DNA of 64,000 nucleotides, taken from assembly GCF_003144245.1 (NCBI RefSeq), contig NW_020289981.1, positions 87,096-151,095 of the forward strand. Direction: 5' to 3'. The notes beneath the pieces are model-generated. The model was not told the origin of the DNA. It made no database searches and was given only the letters and a program-made list of their open reading frames with translations. The translations under genes and the position numbers were made by a program. Positions 45,375 to 56,206 of this stretch are shown here, in pieces. The stretch's first letter is position 1. The number at the start of each line of letters is the position of its first letter. The DNA comes from Jaminaea rosea (Eukaryota; Basidiomycota; Exobasidiomycetes; Microstromatales).

Positions 45375-46807
45375 TCAGTCCGACGCGGGCGGCGTGGGCG
45401 GGCGAAAGCCAAGTGCGGTGGAAGCGACGGGCAGGTCTTGGTACGACGCGCTGCGTGCGCCATTGGGCGTGAAGAGGTGGTGAGGACGGCTTGCCCCAGT
45501 GATGGAGGGGGGAGGCGAAGAAGTCGTCGTGGTGATGGCGGGTGCAGAGGACGACAGTTGAGCGGAAGGAGGAGCTGCAGCCGCGGCGCCGGCGCTCCAC
45601 GCAGCTGGCATGGCGTACTGGTTCATGGCGGCGGCGGGGGCGGGAGCTGGGGGAGGCGGGGGAGGAGCAGGGACCTGCAGATGCTGATTGGCCTGGGCGA
45701 GGTCGTGTTGAGGGGTGCCGTCGAAGAAGAGGCCCAGACCGGCATGCTGAGGGTGCATAGGGTAGGTGCCATGAGGGATGGCATCGTCGTAGTAAGGGAA
45801 GAAGCGGCTGTTGGAGCCAATGGGCAGTCCCGGCGAGCCCTGGAGGCTGGGCGTGTATGGGTACATCGTCGATGAGTCGGGCGAGGACCACATTGCCGAA
45901 GACGACGAGGACGCCATCGTCATAGCGGGTGAGCCTCCGTACATCTGCGGCGAGTGAGCGTGGTAGTGAGGCGGGACTTGAGGATAAGGGCCAAAGCGAG
46001 GGGTGCCTCCTCCCTGACGGTGATAGCCAAAGTCGGAGGACGACGGGCTGCCCTGCGACATGAGTACGGTGCGGCCGACCCTGCTGCCATTGTTGGTGCT
46101 CTTGCTGCCACGTCCGCGACCCATTTGCGACTGCGATTGAGCCTCGCCGCGGATGTCACGCAGCGAGGTGGTGACCTTGCGCTGATTGCGGACGGTCGAG
46201 AAGACGCACTCCCTTCCCTTTGCCTGGCATCGAGTGCAGGGTTCCGTGCCAGAGCACTGGCAGGTGCGAGGCGCGAGGCGCGAGGCGTGAGCGAGAGGTG
46301 CGAGGGTCAGCGAGTCGTAGCGTTGATATGCCGTCGTCGCCGCGCTCACCTTGGCCTTGCGTCGACGACAGTAGTCGCATGCGAACTGAGCTCGGACTGG
46401 ACGAGGGCCGTAGAGGCTGCGGCGTCGCGGGAGTGGGAGTGGATGGTAAGCAACACCCCCATCATGCCGCCGTACGCTCTCGCCCCGCCAACTCACCTAA
46501 GCAACTCGGCGCTGGTGGGCGGATTGCTCATTGCTACACCACCACCCGCGCCCGCACTCTGTGCAAGAGACGGCGACGCAACGAGGGCAGCCGTGTCAAG
46601 GGCGGATGCGGCGGCACCTACGGCTGGAGATGAGCGGGAAGGCGTCGTCGTCGAGTTGGAGTGACGCATCCCTTCGTTGGATTGTCGACTGGGAGGTGCA
46701 CTAGGAGGTGCGCTCAATGGCGAGGATGCGCTCGGCGAAGGGGCCATCGTCTGGTAGCTACCATCGCCCATGATGTCGAACTGTGAGGATGGAGCGAGCC
46801 AGGACAT
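45375..46807 (-). CDS. Zn2Cys6 fungal transcription factor
   Basis: This is a nuclear DNA-binding regulator of the fungal binuclear zinc cluster class. Exons on the minus strand are 46807..46497, 46416..46350 and 46256..45375, giving 419 residues. The zinc cluster spans about residues 117-143 and is formed across the exon 2/3 junction. Its spacing is exactly C-X2-C-X6-C-X5-C-X2-C-X6-C (CDYCRRRKAKC, then CTRC). It is preceded by RPVRAQFA and followed by a basic stretch (NQRKVTTSLRD). The rest is Ser/Pro/Gln-rich low complexity with a poly-Pro run and many Tyr/His/Met residues, typical of activation regions. No fungal-specific middle homology domain is seen. The GAL4-type cluster is certain; the target genes are unknown. 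Confidence 0.88.
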
Positions 46808-47423
46808 GTGTCAAGAGGGGAAGGAGGCAAAAAGGGCAGGCGGGTGCGCTCTGTCGTTTCGAGGGGCCCTCACCGTCCGCCCTTTTATGAATGGTTGTGT
46901 TTGCGTCGTCGGCCCGCGATGGAGAGAGAGAGGAAGGCACGACGCGGTGTGTAAGGCCAGGGGTGTAATGAAGTGCCTGCCAGCCCACGACACACTGCCT
47001 GGCCCTCCTCGTGATCCAGGGAGCAATTGCCTCGTAGCGTCAGGAGGGCGCGCCGCTCGCTCGCTCGCTCGCCCTGGAGCCCTCTCGCCCGGATATCACC
47101 GTCGTCATAGCAGCGATGAAAAGCGCGCAAAGAGCTCCTAACAAAAGTGGCTGTGGGAGACACGCGCGCCTGAGCCCCTCTCTCGTCGTGGCTTGGTGTG
47201 TGTGTGGTCAGACCTCCTACGCGGGTGCACAGTGGCACGGACGTCTCCTCACTCCTTTTGCGACGTCCGAAAATGAGGAGAGCTTGGACAGGCGGGCCGT
47301 GCCGCCATGAGAGCGATATTCGTCCGTCGGTCTGCGGATGGTGAGCAGGAGCGGGCCGTGCCGTGGGCGCGCGCGTTGACACCATCACCGAGGTGGACGG
47401 CCATACATCGACGGGTGGTGATC

Positions 47424-47474
47424 GCGCGAAGGCATGGCGCGAAGGCATGGCGCGACGGCATCGCGCAACGGCAG
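47424..47474. repeat. 13-bp tandem repeat, about four units
   Basis: The unit GCGCGAAGGCATG occurs twice perfectly. It is followed by GCGCGACGGCATC and a truncated GCGCAACGGCAG. It is noncoding, in the shared promoter of the zinc-cluster factor and F-box/WD40 genes. Confidence 0.9.
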
Positions 47475-48011
47475 AAAATGCGCAGCTTGGCGTGCGACAA
47501 GATGGTGAGCGGCCGGTGATAGCTCGGAGGGGCGGAGGGCTGGGGCGCTGGCCTCTAGGTAGGGATCGTGTTGATGGGTGGCTGCTCGGTGGTGAGGCAG
47601 GCTGGTGGCGCAGAAGCTGAGAGAGGTCCAAGCATGTTGAGCAGGTCAGTGGCTTATGAGAGCATAGCGTTACGCTGCAGCGGTGATGTAGCCGTGCCGG
47701 TGAGGCAGGGGCCAGGCCGGCGTTGGGCTCACCAGCAGTTGGTTCGCTGCGATCTTCCCGCGGATGCTCAACGGCGAGCCATCTGCGCTTGGACTTGGCT
47801 CAAGAGGTCGTTGCAGCAAGTCGATAGGCCGGATCAGACCTCGATGAGAGACGATGTACTTGGCGTCGAGGGTCCATGCTGTAACGCAATGGCGGCAACG
47901 AGGATCCATCATCCTCGTGGGTGCTGCACGCCCTCCACGCTGCCGCTGCCGCCTGCGAGACGGAAAGAGACGTTGCAGGTGCGTGCCGTCCGCCACCCAT
48001 TCGTCATCCTC

Positions 48012-48039
48012 ACTACGCACTACGCACCACGCACCACGC
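48012..48039. repeat. 7-bp tandem repeat in 5' leader
   Basis: ACTACGC occurs twice and ACCACGC twice, in tandem. The array ends 18 bases before the F-box/WD40 start codon and so probably lies in the 5' UTR. Confidence 0.9.
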
Positions 48040-48057
48040 ATTCTCCCCCTCTCCACC

Positions 48058-49999
48058 ATGTCGAGGGCGCCGCCGACATCGCCGCGGATCAAGCGGCGGC
48101 GCTTGAGTCATGACGAGGACAGCGATTCAGCTGCAGCTGCGGGCCCATCTCGTTGGCCCGCGCCCGCTACCACGACGCTCGACTCGAATCTCTCGGACGA
48201 AGTTCTCCTCGCCGTGTTTAGCAACCTCGCAGCTAGGGACCTCACACGACTGCAATCTGTATCACAAAGGATCAATAGACTAGCCCAAGATCCGCAGGTG
48301 AGTCGACCATGCATATACTGACCAGATCGTTGATCAAAGTCACACGCTGATACCTCGATCCCCTCGCCCCCGCCCGCCGTCACAGCTGTGGAAGAGGCTC
48401 TTCTACAACGTCTTTGTTCAGCAACCGCGATTGCCTACCCTCTCCGGCCTCAGATCCCTGCTAGCCAATGACACGACACCATCGCAGCGGATACGTGGCT
48501 TGCCATCACGCTACTACAGCGGGCACACGCACGACGTCAAGGGCAAGGCTAGGGCCGTCGATCAAGAAGATGTACGTCACGATGGTCTCGATTGGCAATC
48601 CCTCTATCGAGTCAGCGCCAATTGGCAGTCTGGCAACTTTGCGGTAACGGAATTGCTCGCCAGGGCAGGCAAAGTAGCCCAGCCAGTCGAACCGTCCACG
48701 CCGCGAAGCTCCTTGGCTGGACCAGATCGACCCCTGACGCTCGTCCAGTCGGCTGCCAACCTCATCTTCACGGCGTCGAGACAAGAGGGCAGCGAGGCAG
48801 TCGTGCGCGTCTATCGATGTGATGCGCAGCAGAGGAGCCCACGTACGCAGCAGGGGAGCCAAGACGTTCAGGAGCCGCACGATCCTACAAAGAGTCGCCC
48901 AATCGCCGAGCTGCGTTCGCCGCGGCTCAGCAACTCCAAGGCAACCATCACCGAGCTGCGTGTGGACGTCGCGACTTCGGGTGCCGCGACCTCGAGCGTC
49001 GCCAACCTCTTCGTCGCCTACTCAGACTCGACTTGGTCCATCTTCCGCGTGACGAGCTCCCTTGATCACCAGGAAGTCGTGCACCTCACGCCGCCAGCCT
49101 CAACGACGACGCCTATTGTCCTCGCGTCGTTCCATTGGCCCCTCGTCGCAACTTGCACGGCCGATTTTCACATCTCATTATACCAATTGGGCGATTCGCA
49201 GCAACCGCACCTCCTCAAGCAGATGCACAGTCTCACTTGCCACTGGCCAGCAACGATCTCGTTGGCCCCGTTCCAAGTCGAAGGGCCCAGATCGAAGCTG
49301 GGCAAGCGGAGGCGTTCCTCGACCGAGCAGCAGTCGCAGTCGCGACAGCCCTCCACCTTTCGCCTCACGGTAGCCTATTGTAGTCCAGCCTATCCGCATG
49401 GGTGGACGCTGGCTTTACAGGAGATAGTCCTCGATTTGCGAAAAGGTGCGGGCGGCTTCGTCTCGAGTCGCTTTGCCACCGCTCCGTCTCAACACGCCGC
49501 CTCGCGCTCTCGCGACAACGCCGCACAGCGCTCCGCCGCGCCACCACTCGCGATCACTTACGACGACCCCTACCTGGTCGTGGGTTCCCAAGACAACCAT
49601 CTCGAAGTCTACGAGCTGCGCGGTGACGTCGCGCCCGCACCACTCCGTCTAGCGCATCGTCGCGTCCTCTACGGTCACATGGGCAGCGTCCTCAGCGTCG
49701 CTCTCGAAGATGGCCGCTGCGTCAGTGGGTCGAGCGACGGCAGCGTCATGGTATGGGCTCTTGCTGATCGCCCTCGTCTCAACAAGACGCGCATGGACCA
49801 CGTCGTGACATTGCGCAGCGACAAGCAGGCGGGCACAGGTGGAATACCTACTCTCAGTGACCTCCTGGCTCGCGTCCGCAAGGAAGGCATGCCTCCCGTA
49901 CCTCACGCAATCAAGTGGGTCAGTACCGCCTACGATCGCGTCCTCTCCGTGTTGGGCAGCGAAGACGAGCAGGTGCAGGTGTGGAGCTTCACGGCGTGA
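48058..49999 (+). CDS. F-box and WD40-repeat protein
   Basis: The protein is a likely substrate receptor of an SCF ubiquitin ligase. Exons are 48058..48297 and 48386..49999 (617 residues). An F-box follows a basic nuclear-type start (RIKRRRLSHDED): NLSDEVLLAVFSNLAARDLTRLQSVSQRIN, continuing after the intron as LWKRLFYNVF. The rest is a degenerate beta-propeller. The clearest blades are at the end: YLVVGSQDNHLEVYEL, LYGHMGSVLSVALEDGRCVSGSSDGSVMVWAL, and the terminal VLSVLGSEDEQVQVWSF. Middle blades (VFVAYSDSTWSIFRV-like, SFHWPLVATCTADFHISLYQL) are weaker. The start has a CCACCATG context. The degron it recognises cannot be inferred. Confidence 0.85.
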
Positions 50000-50173
50000 C
50001 CTCTAGGATGGGCAGCGGTAACCGTTTCTGAGCGTAGCGCGCACCGGAGATGTACATTCATATATCGAATCTACAAAGAGAGCCGTGCTTATTGTTTCGT
50101 GCGCGACCATGAGGGCCGAGCGAGGGTGGTTTTGAGTGGTTGGCCGTTAAAGATGTACGACGTTAGAAGCAGC

Positions 50174-50918
50174 TCAAACGCAACGACAGCCACAGCGTGC
50201 TCGTCGAAGGGGCCCGTTCTCCCTGAGCATGTTGGAGATGGAGAAGCCGAGCTGCACCTTGGAGTGCTCTTGGCTGAGCCTCCCCGCGGCGACCTTCTCC
50301 TCCCCTACCCTCCCCACCCAGGCCCGAAGCTCGCGACGATGTTGCTCCATTTCGGAGAGGTTGATCGTCTGTCGCCCCTGCCCCCTCGCTTCGTCGTAGC
50401 TGCGGGCGAATGGCGAAACAGGAGGGCGTTCGACCTCCCCCTGCCCAAAGCCAGCGAGGAACTCGGTGACAGCTTGCTCTCCGAGTCGCTCCTTGACCTG
50501 CCACGGTGGGAGAAGAGGGTCACATCTATTAAGCAAGAGTGCGCAATGCTACGTGGTATGAGCCGTCACGCACCTTGCGGGCATCAGCCTCGGGCAAGCC
50601 TCGCTTTATCAGCACCCAGATCGACGCACGTCCGGCACGATGGGCGCGTCGCGACCCAAGAAAGCCCTGGCGTGGCGCACTGTGTAGTTGGCGAGCGGAC
50701 GGTCCGCCAGCCGACAGTGATGCCACGGGAAGGGCATAACACTGACATCCCAAGAGAAGGGCCTCGTATGGGGACGAGGATGCAGGCGCGAATTGCTGAG
50801 GTCGCGCTTTGCAAAATATCTCCTAGGGGCGCTGGTCAGTGTTTCTTGGATGGCCTGCGGCAAGGTGGGAAACCATGTGTTCCATCTGTGGAACAGGTAC
50901 CCACACATGTCGCGCAGT
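50174..50918 (-). pseudogene. Frame-broken downstream coding remnant, unknown
   Basis: Downstream of the duplicated-domain gene on the same strand, protein-like sequence continues in other frames. From about 50990 to 50650 one frame reads DELRDMCGYLFHRWNTWF, PQAIQETLTSAPRRYFAKRD and TVRHARAFLGRDAPIVPD before a stop. A shifted frame then reads IWVLIKRGLPEADARK to 50574, followed by a good intron (50573..50498, GTGCGT donor, GGCAG acceptor). A last exon to 50174 contains VKERLGEQAVTEFLAGFGQG and GFSISNMLRENGPLRRARC. Two frame changes are needed to join it to the upstream gene. This could be a decayed 3' half, two one-base sequencing errors, or chance frames; I favour one of the first two. I do not recognise the protein. 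Confidence 0.4.
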
Positions 50919-52124
50919 TCATCGCAATCGCGCGGGGCTGAGTATCGCCCTTCTTTCCAGCCCTGAGAAGCGATGCGGCAGAACACGGTACCAGGTCTCC
51001 TTCCACACCTGGTTGTTGCCGAACCGGCGCCAGATGGTCTCGAACTCCTCGCGCACGGCCACATGTCCATCTCGTGAGCTCTGTTTGGCAAGTCGCCGAT
51101 GCAGAGCCATGACATGGAGGCGCGCGAGCTCCGTCTGTTGGCCAGAGATCTTGTTGAAGCACTCGCTACCAGCACACGTCCGAGAAGCGGGTCGCCACCA
51201 TGCGGGACAGGATGGGTCTCCCGGCATGGTGCCAATGACTCGCGCGCGGCCCTCCTTGGCGGCTGCAAAGAGCTCAAGCACTTGCTTCCCCGTGTCTCTG
51301 GGTAGCAGCTTGCCCCCCTTCCTCTTCTCGCCGACGGAAAGATTAGAGGTGGGCCGTTCGCCATCCTCGGGGTCGCTGCTGTCCTGCTCGAGCTCCTCGG
51401 GGTCGATGGCAAACCCGACGGCGTTGGTAGGAAGAGGCAATGGCGAGTTGTCTCGACGAGGAGCATGATTGTTTGGAATGAAACGGCTGGCGGAGGAGGG
51501 CTGCGTGATGATTGAAGCCTCTGGCAACCGCTGCTCTGCCAGCCGCAGAATTGCCTTCACCTGCTCCTGCTTGACCATGTGGAGCATCTCCGTGCGGCTC
51601 AGGCGCTGAAAGCGCTCTGGCAAGATGAACTGCCTGACCTTCTTCCAATTGCCGTCGTTGCCGTAGCGAGCCCAGATGGTGTCGAACTGTTCTTCCGCCT
51701 TGTCCACCTCGATCCCTGACGTCAAGAGCTTGCGGTGCAGGCCCATGAGGTGAAGGCGCGCATGTTCGATCTGCCAAGCCTGAACCTCATCGAACCAGGG
51801 TCCGAGGGGCGCTTTGCGGTAGGCGGGACGCCACCACGTGGGGAAGCGCTCGTCGCCCGGCATAGTCACGAGCTCGGTGAGGCACAGCTGGCCCTTCTTG
51901 TCTTTGAAGAGGTTAATGATTTGCTGAGCCAGATCTTTTGGCAGCCTTTGTCGGCCTGCCGTGGGCTCCTTCCTCTTCTTCGCGGCGGGAGGGAGCGGCC
52001 ACTCGTCCTCGCTGCTGTCGATGACGGGGACAGGCGTGTGAGGACCGCCAGAGGGCAAGGTGCCCGTGCTGATCGAGGCGCCAGAGGAGGAGGCCGAGGA
52101 AGAGGATGTGTTGGGCGGTGCCAT
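50919..52124 (-). CDS. Protein with duplicated tryptophan-rich domain, unknown function
   Basis: I do not recognise this family. The frame from ATG 52124 to TGA 50919 encodes 401 residues. The N-terminus is a Ser-rich linker with an acidic patch (SSEDEWPLPP) and a nuclear-type KKRK. Two copies of a domain of about 120 residues follow, at about 61-178 and 274-393. Shared features in order are LP(K/R)D, TMPGD or VTMPGD, WWRPA, a Phe-X-X-(I/V)-X-X-X-Q-X-E segment leading to ARLHxMxLHR, F(D/E)TIWxRxGN, a Trp-Lys, and LPxRFxxL. The second copy stops abruptly after RFSGLERRAIL, where copy 1 continues with a helix. The conserved Trp/His/Arg pattern suggests a DNA- or protein-binding fold. An upstream exon is possible because the frame is open beyond 52124. 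Confidence 0.65.
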   Translation of the reverse strand: MAPPNTSSSSASSSGASISTGTLPSGGPHTPVPVIDSSEDEWPLPPAAKKRKEPTAGRQRLPKDLAQQIINLFKDKKGQLCLTELVTMPGDERFPTWWRPAYRKAPLGPWFDEVQAWQIEHARLHLMGLHRKLLTSGIEVDKAEEQFDTIWARYGNDGNWKKVRQFILPERFQRLSRTEMLHMVKQEQVKAILRLAEQRLPEASIITQPSSASRFIPNNHAPRRDNSPLPLPTNAVGFAIDPEELEQDSSDPEDGERPTSNLSVGEKRKGGKLLPRDTGKQVLELFAAAKEGRARVIGTMPGDPSCPAWWRPASRTCAGSECFNKISGQQTELARLHVMALHRRLAKQSSRDGHVAVREEFETIWRRFGNNQVWKETWYRVLPHRFSGLERRAILSPARLR

Positions 52125-55100
52125 TGAGCGAGCAGAGCCTGCACCCTTGGAGGACGAAGCGGCGTTTTTCAAGATAGCGTAGGCATTTTTGGGTTTGTCA
52201 AGCACTGGTTGACGATCGAAGAAGGATTCTCCGATGGTGACAATGTAAAGGAGTCCAGCTCGCAGATCAAAGCAGTTCACGTCAATGCTGCCGTTGACGA
52301 TGTGGCGCAGAGACTCGCTCGCATGCTCGAAGCAGCGAAGCCGGAGGCGGAAAGGAGACGCTTGCTAGGACGAGCAGCGGCAGAGGAGGCGCCTTTGTTG
52401 TTGTGAGCGTCCCTCAAAATGGACGCATGGGCTGCGGGTGCTTTGGCAGTGGAGGTCTTGATGATTTCCAAAGGTGCTGACTAGAGCTTCGGTCGGAGCT
52501 GGAGGAAAGCGCAAGAAGGCGCTGTCACTTGCTAGCGGGAGCTGACAGTGTGGGCAGGCGCGCTGGAGCCATCCAGATCGATGGCTTTATTGGCATCGTC
52601 ACCGGGCCGAGCTGTATCGGTCGGTGCTGATGTACGTGTGGCGGCAAGGTGGCGGGAGGTCAAGGAAGACGACGAGGAGGCGGTCTTGGTGAGCCTGGTG
52701 TGCGGTGCGACGCGGGCAGCGAGGCATCTTGCTGTGTCAATCAAGCGTTGATGGACCGTTGGGGGAGGCTCTGCGGGCGGTGCTGAAGGTGTTGAGGCAA
52801 AACTTGGCCAGGCTACGTTGCGCTCCGACCCCTCCACTATCCTTGTCTGGCTTCTATGACTCGGGTGGGTGTCTCCTGCCATCCCTTGTTCAGCATCCCT
52901 TGGGATCGACGTGCTTCGCATTACAGAAGGAGTTGAGGGATGGAGGCAGGGCAGGTGGACTGGTGACAAAAGAAGGTGTGTGCTACTGTACTTGCGGCCT
53001 ACGGCGACCGACAGCTAGTAGCCTGCGCGGGCAAGCAGCGTGGAAAAGAGACGTCAGTCATGAGTACACCTTGGTGTTTGTCACCCACGCCCACTCACTT
53101 GATGATGGCAAGAGCGTGGCGCCTGCGCGACTCTCTTGCTTGCCGGTGCTGCTGAGATGTGATGCCTCGAGCAAGGTGGCAGCAAGAAGTGAGGGATGAC
53201 GGTGATGAAGGCGTGCTAGCCTGCTAGCAGTAGCTACTGAGCGCTGTAAGCGGTGTTGTGCAACGTCGAGTGCGACCGTGTGCCAGTCTCTCGCCGTGAC
53301 GTTCAAGACGGAACCCAAGCCTGCCGATGTTGTGTGTCTGGTGACTGTGTCCTGCCCTTGTTCTCGAGTGAGGTGCATGGTGATGAGTGATGTGTCGTAG
53401 GCATCTCGTGTGGAATTTGGATCCAGCAGCAAGAAGTCGACGTTGCCCAGCAGTCCAAGCCCAGTGCCGCGAGTGCGACAAAGGGGACGGCGATGAGGAT
53501 GGTGCTCAGCACTTTGCTCGAGGTGGGATTGGGGTGCTACTTGTGACGAGCGCGAGGTCGGTGTGTTGGTGTTGCTGAGCGAGGAGATGGAGGTGTGTTG
53601 GGTGGAGGGGAGGTTGAGAGGGAGAAAGCGGAGGGAGAGGTGGGGGACAAACGGGCGAGGGTAAGTGGATTGGGCGAGGGGTGAGTGGAACAAAGGCAAG
53701 ATTGGATTGGCTGAGCATCCAGCGAGAAGTGCGGCGCCGGGTAGACTCGCCGCGACTCGAAATGTGTGCCTGGGCGAGAGCGGCGGCGGAGGTGGTGCGT
53801 GCGGCGACGAAGTGCGGACCGAAAAGCAGGCACGTCAGAGTGCAATGATCAGGCGACATGGTCTGTGCGACGGCGAGAGAGTAGACGACGAGCGGACGAC
53901 AGAGCGAGGGATTGGTTTGTGTGGGCGAAGAGGGGATGCGATCATACAACGGCAGAGGCAGGTAAAGTCACAGCATCGAGTGAGACAATGAACGAGCGTC
54001 TGCTGCCACAGCGTTTCCTCCCTTCCGATCTTGGTGCCACAGCATGGCAATGACCTGCAAAGAAGGTAGGGTAAGCAAGCTCCTTTGGCGTGGCATCATC
54101 GCTCGGAAAGTGTGAGATGGAATTCATGAAGCTCGCAAGGCGCGGCCGCCTTTTGCAGATGAGCGGCATCTGATCTGCGGAGTACTGCGTCGAGGGAATG
54201 AGCTTGGCAGGCTTGCAAGGGCCGACTTGATTCATCGACGCTCGATCAGACGACGAGATGTAGAGAGCAGATTCAACGCGGCTTGCTGCGCCTTTCGATG
54301 TGGAAGTCGTTGCGAATTGTGACCCAGCAGCAAAGAGACGAATTGTAGCGTCTCTTCCGCCCGGTCGCCGTCTGACATACCAGTAGCTCGGTTGCACCTC
54401 GCCGCCGACTGCCCACGCCTACACCATTGACTTCCCCGCCCCAGCGCTCAATCTCTCTGACAAGGTGCTTTCTTTTTCTACGCGTTTCACCTGGCTGCGG
54501 GCCGTATCTGGACACCACGTTCTACGGCCGTAGACAGTACAAACTCCTTCGCCGCTCTGCTCGATGTTGATCTTTCTGCTTCGACACCATCGGTCTCCAC
54601 AGCCCACTGCCCACCATCGCTCACTTTATCACTCCTGCACCGTCTCCGCTCCTGGGGCTGCATCCAGCACCGGTGGCACATATGCCCCTTCCGAGCTTGA
54701 CACAGAGGATTGGGCCATACGTAGCCAAGCACGCGACCCGCAAAGGCTGTTCAGGCTGGATGGAAGCCTCTATAGTGCGCTGCGATGTGAGAACTGATCC
54801 CTGACGGGCAAGTAGAAGACAGATCTGGAGGGCAAGCAGGCCGAGTGGGCATCGCCAGATGCAGGCAGGAGTATCTCTTGACTGAATGCGACGAGAACAC
54901 ATCGGACGCGGCATCGAAGTTGAATGATAGCCTTGAGATGAAGGATTAAGATCAGCTTGTGCCGGAGCCAATAAGCGAAGGTAGACTGTCATGAAAAAGC
55001 GAGGTAGTATACATTGACCTTCCCTTCGCCGCAATATTCACCAATAGTGCCGATTGCCTTTGACAGGCTTCCGCTGCCTCGTGGCATTGATCTCTGACGT

Positions 55101-56106
55101 GGATGCTAGAAAGCCGTGATCGGGCACCGGCAGCAGCGTCGCTCGGTTCTCACCGCGAGTGGGTCATCGTCAGCGAAGTCCGACCCCCACCACGTGCGGC
55201 TACCGAAATGTCCTCTTCAGACCTCGAGCTTGAGCAAGTAGGATGAGCCATGAAGAGTACGAGAGAGTGATGGCGATGAGGCGCACCATGTCAATCGGAG
55301 CATGGGGCAGCGATGGATACAATCTATGCAAAGGGGATGGCGCAAGTTCGATGAGAGGCGAGCTTGAGCGCTGCGGCTAGCATGTCGCAAAAGCGACACA
55401 GCGAAGCGCCTCGCTAACCGACTCTGCTGCTGCTGCGCCAGAGGGAGGTCGCGGACCTGAGTGGCCTTCCTGCTCAAGCAAGCACGACATGTGCCGTCCA
55501 TAGTCCGGAGCATTTGCGTACAAGCTGATGTTGAGCAGAAGCAGAGCTCGACGCTGACTCGGTGTGTCCACGGGGACTGGTCGTCCTCTTACCGCCTGCC
55601 TGCATCGATCTGATACTTTGGCTTTTTCCGTTTACTGTAGCTTCCCTACCCAGATTCTCCTGATGGCAATGTGCGAGGACCGTTCGCTTATTGCACTTGA
55701 GGAGCAAGGAGCTGGAGAGGGGAAAGGGGGCCCCAGTGTGCGCCGTTGCCTTTGTGCCAACGGTCGGGCCCTCGAGCTACGAGATTATGCCGGTGCACAG
55801 ATCGCACCATGCTAAACAGCCGCAGGCCGAAGGCCAGCAGGACATGTGGGCGCCGACACAGCCGAATGACATCGAAACGCAAGGCGAAGCAGAGCAGAGG
55901 AAAGACACAGCGCGGGAGATTAAGGAGAACTAGGAAGGAGCGCGGCTGCACCATCGTGACTTCTTCCCCACCATTGTCATGAGTTCAGCATCTCGTGAGC
56001 TGATACTGCGAGGTCCAGAAGGTTCATCAAACACCGTGTTGTTTGGAATGAGTTGAGTATGGCGTTCAATCTGTGCCTGACATGAATCTCCGCCAGATTT
56101 GTAAGG
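52125..56106. other. 4-kb gene-poor region
   Basis: This is a long stretch without a convincing gene, in contrast to roughly one gene per 2 kb elsewhere. Open frames on the minus strand at 53058-53699 and 53506-53949 are Ser/His/Pro/Arg-rich and lack domains. A frame near 53303-53500 begins with a hydrophobic Val-Leu-rich stretch but has no ATG. On the plus strand, 52209-52406 encodes a short helical peptide with no known similarity. Base composition is less GC-biased from about 54.4 to 56 kb. Confidence 0.45.
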
Positions 56107-56206
56107 GCGTCAGTGGTCAATGGGCTACGATCTAACCTTCCCATCTTCATGGGTCCTACGAAGGATGCAACAGGTTAGGAACCGAGTTCGAGTCTCGGCT
56201 GACGCA
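56107..56206 (+). tRNA. tRNA-Gly (anticodon CCC) with 28-nt intron
   Basis: The acceptor stem GCGTCAG (56107-56113) pairs perfectly with CTGACGC (56199-56205), and the discriminator base is A. The D arm GTCA...CGAT has a GG in the loop. The anticodon stem TAACC/GGTTA holds the loop TTCCCA-A, so the anticodon is CCC at 56140-56142. The T arm CCGAG-TTCGAGT-CTCGG is perfect, with a 4-nt variable loop. An intron at 56144..56171 lies one base 3' of the anticodon, the canonical position, and contains TGGG that can pair with CCCA, as in eukaryotic pre-tRNA introns. The internal A box (TGGTCAATGGG) and B box (GTTCGAGTC) are present. Resemblance to fungal tRNA-Gly (GCGTCGGTGGTC start) agrees. Confidence 0.85.

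Larger units (their letters stand above)
46808..48057. promoter_or_regulatory. Divergent promoter region with tandem repeat
   Basis: This 1.25-kb noncoding interval separates the divergent zinc-cluster factor and F-box/WD40 genes. It is very GC-rich, with CGCTCGCTCGCTCG near 47055, and holds two short tandem repeats annotated separately. No gene is supported. Confidence 0.45.

Noticed and set aside
50099-50941. A 280-codon plus-strand frame
   Set aside because: It lies opposite the better protein-like frames of the minus strand, has no recognisable motif, and would overlap the probable intron at 50498-50573.
53303-53512. A minus-strand frame beginning with a signal-like hydrophobic segment near 53512
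   Set aside because: It has no ATG (the frame begins at GTG with an upstream stop), no acceptor that would supply an upstream exon, and a featureless remainder.
53058-53949. Two overlapping minus-strand frames of 213 and 147 codons
   Set aside because: Their composition (Ser, His, Pro, Arg, Thr) and lack of hydrophobic periodicity are typical of chance frames. No splice structure links them.
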